Positions 57,701 to 64,000 of a stretch of DNA of 64,000 nucleotides are shown here, piece by piece; positions within the stretch are counted from its first letter, which is position 1; each line of letters opens with the position of its first letter. Location of the stretch: assembly GCA_963920765.1 (NCBI GenBank), contig OY987247.1:9458471-9522470 (forward strand), given 5' to 3'. The stretch comes from Ulota crispa. Its lineage: Eukaryota > Streptophyta > Bryopsida > Orthotrichales > Orthotrichaceae. The notes below the pieces were generated by a model. The model made no database searches, was not told the DNA's origin, and saw only the letters and a program-made list of their open reading frames with translations. Both the position numbers and the translations under genes were made by a program.

Positions 57701-60700
57701 ACATTCTGAATGCGACCAAAGTTCAACTTGAGCAATATTCAAGATAGGGAACACAAAGCAAAAACCGTAAACCAAATGATAGCAGAGACCCACTATTAGC
57801 ATACAATCCAACGTGCGGAAAGGAAATATCTATGAGTTACGTCACATCTTACCTGGTAATTTAATACCTGGCTCCTCGTCATGGGGAAGGGGTCCATCCA
57901 CACTAGGTCCCTGTTCTGGCGTTTGTTCGTGAAAGGCTGAATCTTTGCCACCAGACGCTGTCGCTCCATCAGCCGGAGATAATGAAGTATTCTACAGTAA
58001 ATAATTGACTGGTCGGCTTAGTGCCGCGGCACAAACAGTAGATTTTAAGCAATAGAAAGATGATCGCAGCATACAGAATGACAAACCGAAAGCTGCTGGA
58101 TTAGCACTATCGCAAACTGCTAAGGTACAAAAGAATTTCGCAGACTTGCATAGTTCAGATTTTCTTAGAGCGAACATCATAACTTGCAGAAACCTTCATA
58201 GTAGAAATTAAATATAAATCAAACACATTAAACAGGGATCTTGTAAATACTCACCACATGAGTTTCCACATCAGCACGCTCCCGATGCATGCTTGACTGT
58301 CTCTCCACTTGTCCAATTAGTTTTGGTCCACAAATAGTAATCTTAGAACGTTCCAGAGCAAACCCAGTAACAGCTATCTGGAATAACTTCATGACATCCA
58401 GTACAGTACCATCTAAAAGACTTTGGGACAACGACTGCTCTTGCTCCACCTTCTGATGCTGCTTTTGAATGACGCCCATGTGAGCTCCATTTAGTTCAAG
58501 AGAAATCCGGGTTTCATACCCGTCACCCAAGGACATATCAAATGAAAATGGAAGAGTTGCAAAGTAGCAATATCTTCCATTGCCTGGAAAGCGAGTTTTT
58601 TGAACTGCGTGACGGTCACCTTGATTCCGAGAATGTCGCTCCTGCGAAGAGCTCACCCGTCTATCCACAGTGTTTGTGTGTCCCTCAATGCTTTCACCAA
58701 TTCTACGATCACCTAGAACAATCTGAAAGGCTTCTAGCTGAAGACTCACAAAAAAGACGAACAAGATCTTGGCCGGTGCATCTGCAGTAGCATTCGCATC
58801 GGTTGTCTGCTGTCCAGTCGAAGCATTTTTTAAAGGCTCCACTGCGGAGGTCCCTTTCATGTTGGGCTGGTCCTCATTCGAATCAGTAGATGACCCAAAC
58901 CCCTCCATAAGAGCGTTACCGAAATCAACAATCTGCTCAGTTTCAACCCCAGATCAGCCGATTCCACAGATTCAAACTACTGAATGAGAGCATATCTGGA
59001 ATACGAAAGTCCAGCTGCCATGCCACAGTAGGTTTTAAAAGGGTTTTTCAACTGGTTAAAAAAGGAAAATACCTCTTGAAATATTGCCACCTCCTCCAAG
59101 TAAAGGTGCACTGCAAGTGGTGCCAACTTCCCATCCAGTGAAACTGAAGCGGACTTGATGACACCTTTCTGTGAGTACAAGTCATCCCTATGCATCAAAA
59201 TGCCACAGCATTTCACAATTAGCATACGTCACAAGCTTCATCAACTTGTGAATATAAAAAGGTTAGCATTTACAGTCATATTTTTAAAGCACCACAAAAT
59301 CCAACTTCACAAAACAAACGAAGTGGGTTCATCCCTTCTCCTCAACAAACTAGAGGGATGTCAAAGGAGGCGTAGCAGATAGACACTTCAAAAGATTTTT
59401 TTTTTTAAAGGCTGCTAATAGAGAGTAATAAGTTCTCGCATGTTAAAGGCAGAATAGCCCGAAGCTTGAAATGGGATTGGGTACCTGCAAAATGATGACT
59501 GCATAACACAAGATATGGGCCCCAGAACCGGTACAACAGACTTTCTGTTGCGATCGGTCCGAAGCTTCACACCAGCATCCTCTAGAGCAAAGTACAGGTT
59601 GTTTCCGATTTGCTCCTCTTCTGACCCCAAGGTATCTGCAGGAAAACTTGGTGTAGGAGGTCTCATCAGCCATAACTTCTCGTCCACACAATCATCCCAC
59701 CATCCTAATGGTGCAGCGTCTTTTACCGGTACTCTGGCCTCAAGTTCTGATAGAGCTTCCTTACTACTGGCAGGCCACGTCAGTAACTGTAATGAACCAA
59801 TCTCTACAACAAGAGACGAGCCTCGACTAGAGTGCATAGGCCCCTCATTCTCTGTAAGCTGATCATTTTCGAACTGCCCCATGGTTGCTGCGAACGTAAA
59901 CTTTGAGCTTTCAATCACAACAGAAAGCTCAACCCGGCTCGTGGGAACAGCAAGCCCAATATAGTGCCTACAAAGATTTAGATAATCCAACAACTGTTCT
60001 TCGTAATCAACCTCAGAATCATTTGGATCAGCAAGAGCCTTGTCAGGTTCCGCATTTTGACCAGAAACGGATGTTGCCGATAGCTGGTCTATCAGTGGCG
60101 TGATCCGATAACTTGTCGTACTGTCGCTATAGAAGTCTAAGCAACCCATGCTCAAGCCACACGTCATCAATCCTCCTAATACCTTGAGGCCGTCGTTGCC
60201 AACATCGGCAGTTCCAAATTCTGCGATCAAGAATGCCCTGGAGACATCTCCTTTGAAGGCGGAACTAGCCACGTCACTTTCATCCCCTTTCAAATCCGCT
60301 GGAAGCTTCCATTCATGCTGGCTCCAGGCGTTAGCGACATTGTCCTGCCAATCATAATGTCTCTTACGAGCTATGGCCGCCTGAGGGACGTCGCCAGTGT
60401 CCTGCAGATCTTTAAATCTGTCGTTTGCCTTCATCCGGGCTTTATAAGGTTTGCTTTTTATTAACTGCAGAGTATCAGAAGCATTTTTCTTCCATCTACC
60501 CTCCCGCAAAGTATGCGTGGATTCAGGCAGCGACTGAGAAGCAACTACGGAGATAAGATCGACCTGCCAGTGACCAACTCCAAGTCTTCCCCCACTTCCA
60601 ATATCATCTAAACCGTACTCAAGAGAAATCCTTTCAAGTGTCATATGAACACCTGGCAAAACTCCTCCTGTACTCAATTTACTACTGTCTCCAGCAGTCT

Positions 60701-62694
60701 CATCTGTATCATCATCTGCGGCACCAACCAATGTAAATAACCCCCTGCTAAAATAAACTTCAAAAGTTGGCCCACTACTTTGGACTACCTTGAAGAGCGA
60801 ACTCTCAGAGTTGTCATCTGAGGAAGCAGTAGTTGGATTCTCTCCTTGCTCCTCTGAACTATTTAGCTTTTCTTCTGCTAGCTCAGATTCACTGTGCCTC
60901 ATGCCAACGGTCAACTGCCAGGCCTCTCTCAAGAGTGCAGGTAAAGACCGAAGCACGAGCAAGATGACGAAAATTATCTGGATCGCAAAACCAACCACCT
61001 CGGACAAATTGTGCACCCACAGCCGCCATGCTAGCAAATGAAACACACGATGTGCCGGTATTCGGACAACTTCTGCTTCCCCGTCAGCACCAGAATCTTC
61101 CTGGTGAGATTCCTTGCCACTTCTGTCTTCATCGCCAGGTTCAACTATCTCCCCTTCACTATTCAATTCAGTATTCACATCTGAGCTAAACTCACTAATT
61201 GACAACCCAGTTCTTTTGGATTCTAAGCGGCTTTTTCTAACTTTCAACATTGCCATGTCTAGAGTCTGGTCTGTCTCCCGTACCCCAGCACCGTTTGCTT
61301 GAGCAGCAAGTACCATAAGCACGTCGATTTCCCTAGCATCCAATCCAACAAACACTTCCGGAATTTCCACCACTAAACCTAAAAATTCTGTTCCTCGTAA
61401 ACTAACAGCCACGGAGACAACCTCAAACAGCAGTAGTTGGTCCCGTTTCTCACCGACGTAGCCCTTCCCCACACTTGGCTTATTCTGTCTCCGATTGGTA
61501 AAGCTGGAGCTTTTACGACGCCTTCCAAAATTTCCGAAATTTTCTCTCGAGTTAAATATCGTATCCTTTGATCGGTTCGATACAGTTTCAAGATTCAACG
61601 CCAGGCCTCGAAAAATGCACATTTTCTTCACTGAGCCAACTTTCTGCTCCCACCTACTACGCACAGCATCGATGGACGCTTGAAATATCCCATCTGCAGT
61701 TTTATCACCCCCAGCTGATCCTTCTTCCAAAATGAAGGAATCCAGGGAGGCTGAGCAAACGTAACTCAGAGGTTTCAAGGAATAAGAAATAAATTTCACA
61801 GAACAATCATGGAGTTCAAGCCTGAGAGAGGACAGAGCGAAATTTGTCAATGAGTCGACAATAAAACTTGCCAAAGAAGCTTCTTTCTGCTGCTTCTCTT
61901 CGCCCTTTGGCTTTGGAGAATCCTGCTCCCGTCAATTAAACGACCATGATCTGTTAGCATCGAGATAAAGCACAGAAGAAACTCAAAAAAATACATCAGA
62001 TTAAAACAGGCTATAACTTCCAAACTTGTATCCCTACACCAGTCTTGACTAAAACCTACCTCGAGAACTGCTTCAGTTTTCGGATCCTTCGCCATTTCAT
62101 TGGATAATGCATGAGGTTCATTACCAGTCCTGGAAACACAAAAAGATAGATCTCATTTCCAAGTAAAATATTTCTGTAGAGCCGGTGAATCAGAATTTCT
62201 AAACTAGTTAGAGTAGCCATTGTCCAGATGTTCACAAGGCCTGATATGCAGACCGAAAAACAAAGTATTGAATTGAGCTTCCCAGTCATTGGGGGTACTG
62301 TATTGCAGATACTGGAGACGGGTAAACAAAGATAGACACAACAACTACATGCTGCCCTTCAATATTTTACGGTGCTTTGAGACAGTAGAAGGGGAATAGA
62401 GAGGAACCTGGGTTTCACCACGACATGAACACCACGCAAGACAACTGTCACAACAGGAAAGCTCAGAAGAGACAGCTTGAGATCCACTTCTTCTACCACG
62501 ACCTCGTGAAGCAGCAAGGACGTCGTGGACATGGCCGCTTCGTTGAGAGCGACCACATCGAAACTGATGTCGCAAAGCTGCAGAAGCAATTGGCTGGCGG
62601 AGGGCGTGACCTTGAGACGCGCATCGTGGCCAGGTGCAAGCCATGGCTTCAATCTCTTCACCACCTCACGCTCAAGTCGATTGAGCAAACCCAT
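43041..62694 (-). CDS. VPS13: VPS13-family bridge-like lipid-transfer protein (41 exons, 3458 aa)
   Basis: VPS13 proteins are long hydrophobic-groove rods that move lipids between membranes at contact sites. I threaded 41 exons on the minus strand from ATG 62694-62692 to TAG 43043-43041. They join in one frame of 10377 nt without a stop. An in-frame TGA seven codons upstream (62713-62715) supports the start. Recognisable parts are the central SHR-BD module with LAPRYIVVNKSNDV (residue ~2573) and the C-terminal plant VPS13 signatures SDSVLKGAE (exon 37) and YIEGYLQAML (exon 39). The N-terminus is divergent from the usual chorein start and may belong to the SHRUBBY-like plant class. Length fits plant VPS13 (about 3000-4200 aa). 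Most introns are under 300 bp. The family assignment is firm; subclass and some exon edges are not. Confidence 0.9.
49355..55926 (-). other. VPS13: VPS13 middle part and SHR-BD start, exons 11-26
   Basis: Exons: 55926-55779, 55366-55233, 54988-54321, 53884-53767, 53337-53221, 53010-52907, 52730-52573, 52470-52412, 52087-51877, 51718-51509, 51382-51353, 51173-50946, 50860-50568, 50291-50203, 49922-49827, 49616-49355; residues 1621-2595. Exon 13 includes an Asp/His cluster (DEVDHGHDHD, about residue 1860). Exon 21 is only 30 nt. Exons 24-26 begin the SHR-BD region: LYCAPRQKNSYLW, then LAPRYIVVNKSNDV, resembling the repeated beta modules of VPS13 that bind adaptors. All junctions are GT-AG and frame-consistent. 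Confidence 0.78.
56156..62694 (-). other. VPS13: VPS13 N-terminal part, exons 1-10
   Basis: Exons (high to low): 62694-62408, 62129-62060, 61922-59485, 59187-59073, 58932-58255, 57991-57853, 57639-57451, 57302-57278, 57219-56801, 56655-56156; residues 1-1620. Exon 1 is a short amphipathic beta-rich region (VVVEEVDLKLSLLSF) compatible with a divergent chorein start. Exon 3 is 2438 nt. It contains Ser/Glu-rich loops and one strongly hydrophobic stretch at residues ~426-448. Exon 8 is a 25-nt microexon, chosen because it is the only arrangement I found that keeps the frame across 57219-57639. Exons 6, 9 and 10 carry polar, probably disordered linkers. Exon edges follow GT-AG. Confidence 0.75.
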
Positions 62695-64000
62695 CGCAGC
62701 AGCAGCCTCTCGTCAAGGCCTCCGACAAATTCCACAACGCCTCGGCATCACTAGCATAATTGATTCTCACGCCGTGTCTGCACGATCACAACCAGGGCAG
62801 GTCCTACCAATTCAACACCAGAACTTCTTCATCGCCGCAATTCGAACCACATTATTACGTTCAAAGATCAGCACTAACAAACCAGCTTCAATCCCTTGAA
62901 GCGTAGCCTGTATTCGGCGCATCACCTACATTTACAGCCGAATATAATAAAGTCCGAATTTTTAAACTTCACCTAAACCCCGAACCTTAAATCCCAAACC
63001 CTACCTCGCAACGGTATCAACGCCAGTGCCAAAAACGAGCTCTCAAAAAAAAACGCATAAATTCACCGACTCAGATTTCGAAACCATCAGCCCGTCCATT
63101 ATCAATTCACTACCGAACCCGTCGACGACCACTCCGCGAGCGACCAGCACCACAAGACGGAGGAAAAAAAGCAGAAAAAAAGTCCCGCTAAAAACCGGAC
63201 ACTCGGCAAACGACGCCAAGCAAAGCCATCGGCAACGAAATTCCAGCTCAGGTACCAACAAAACGCAACCAAGACTGCCCGCGACTGTGCGAATTCCCGA
63301 CCGCCACCGCCAGCACAAGGGGCGCTCAAAATGCAGAGGCGGCAAGCACCAACGCGGGAGGGGAGATTGGTACCCACCTGGAATGGAATCACCCGAATTT
63401 GAATTTTTTGAGTCAGAGGAGATGGAGGATGAGGCAATGATAGACAATTGAGAAAAGGGGAGGAAAGCTTTGTTGAGGTACCAAAAGAGAGAAACGAGGG
63501 GGAGTGCAGTTCGAGAGTGCCTCCTGGCCAGGCGGGCACCGATGGATGGCGATAGATTCCGAGGAGGTCGTGAGTGAGGGGGGCCAGTTGGGGTGCGTCG
63601 GAGGCAGGCAGCAGGATTCTTGCCGGGAAACCCGACCGAAGCGTTTTGGATGCAATTGCCATTCCGGATGGCTGGTCCTCCGATGAATGTCCCTGGTGGC
63701 CTGGATTCGATCGTCTTTCCCCGTGATTGGTCCCAGACTGACCTGACCCCCTCCGAGGCTCCGCTTGCCCAAAGCCTTGCCAAGTTGCCAAAGCCCTTGC
63801 GTTGACATGGGACCCCTGACGGCCTCTCTCTGCTCCCCTTTCTCCCGTGCCACCTGGCCAGGTCCATTCCAGCCCAGGATTTCTAGGTCTCTCGACCTTA
63901 GGCCCTCCTTCTATGTGCTCTCAGTGATCGGAGGAGGTATTTGTATACCACCGGTAATCGGTGGGATAAGAGTTTCGGTTTTGTTAAAATTTCATTTGAT
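62695..64000 (-). promoter_or_regulatory. 5' leader and upstream region of the VPS13-like gene
   Basis: GC content rises from about 63050. Overlapping open frames on both strands (63026-63451 plus; 63043-63867 minus) lack recognisable domains and canonical starts. A donor-like CCAG|GTGGGTACC on the minus strand near 63380 and Ser-rich codons before it could belong to a spliced leader exon. No second gene can be supported. Confidence 0.35.

Noticed and set aside
59415-61874. 819-codon open frame as a stand-alone gene
   Set aside because: It is exon 3 of the VPS13-like gene. Its frame is continuous with exons 2 and 4 through good splice sites, and its end runs past the donor at 59485.
63026-63867. 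Basic plus-strand frame and Arg/Pro-rich minus-strand frame upstream of VPS13
   Set aside because: No domains, no convincing start codon for the plus frame, and mutually overlapping; composition explains the openness.

Overview
The window looks like nuclear DNA of a land plant or close streptophyte relative. It carries a plant-type beta-carbonic anhydrase with short GT-AG introns, a very large VPS13-family gene with the plant SHR-BD module, many Ty1/copia retrotransposons and several plant-style MITEs. The species cannot be named from the sequence alone. I found no prokaryotic operons, no CRISPR array and no convincing tRNA or rRNA gene.

Layout. 1-8787: a possible gene tail running into a heptamer minisatellite, then AT-rich DNA, then a 7-exon beta-carbonic anhydrase gene on + (2295-5058) whose second intron holds two different MITEs. 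After it come a 730-bp near-perfect palindrome, a TTAA-flanked inverted-repeat element that the palindrome splits, and a C-rich minisatellite. 8788-8987 is an assembly gap. 8988-21973 is a cluster of four Copia fragments in mixed orientation. 21974-25445 is gene-poor and holds a diverged ~155-bp tandem repeat and a 614-bp inverted-repeat element. 25446-38409 is a nested Copia stack: an old minus-strand copy whose LTR was hit by a younger, near-whole minus-strand copy (25453-30967) and by an older plus-strand copy (31147-36749), ending in a lone LTR. 38410-43040 is AT-rich with a Harbinger-like MITE. 43041-62694 (minus) is a VPS13-like lipid-transfer gene. I could thread it as 41 exons in one uninterrupted frame, giving 3458 residues. 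62695-64000 is its upstream region.

How it fits together. The two host genes are unrelated in function: CO2/bicarbonate interconversion versus inter-membrane lipid transfer. They are separated by about 38 kb of repeats. All Copia pieces belong to one family with ~283-bp LTRs (TGTTGAAA...TTTCAATA). Its primer-binding site matches the anticodon arm of initiator tRNA-Met, as in Drosophila copia. Several copies share kilobase-long tracts of near identity that stop abruptly, which suggests gene conversion or recombination among them.

I saw no clear new multi-gene system. The observations most worth following are the divergent N-terminus and hydrophobic segment of the VPS13 protein, the internal-tRNA priming site and mosaic tracts of the Copia family, the palindrome inside a TTAA element, and the uncatalogued ~155-bp repeat.
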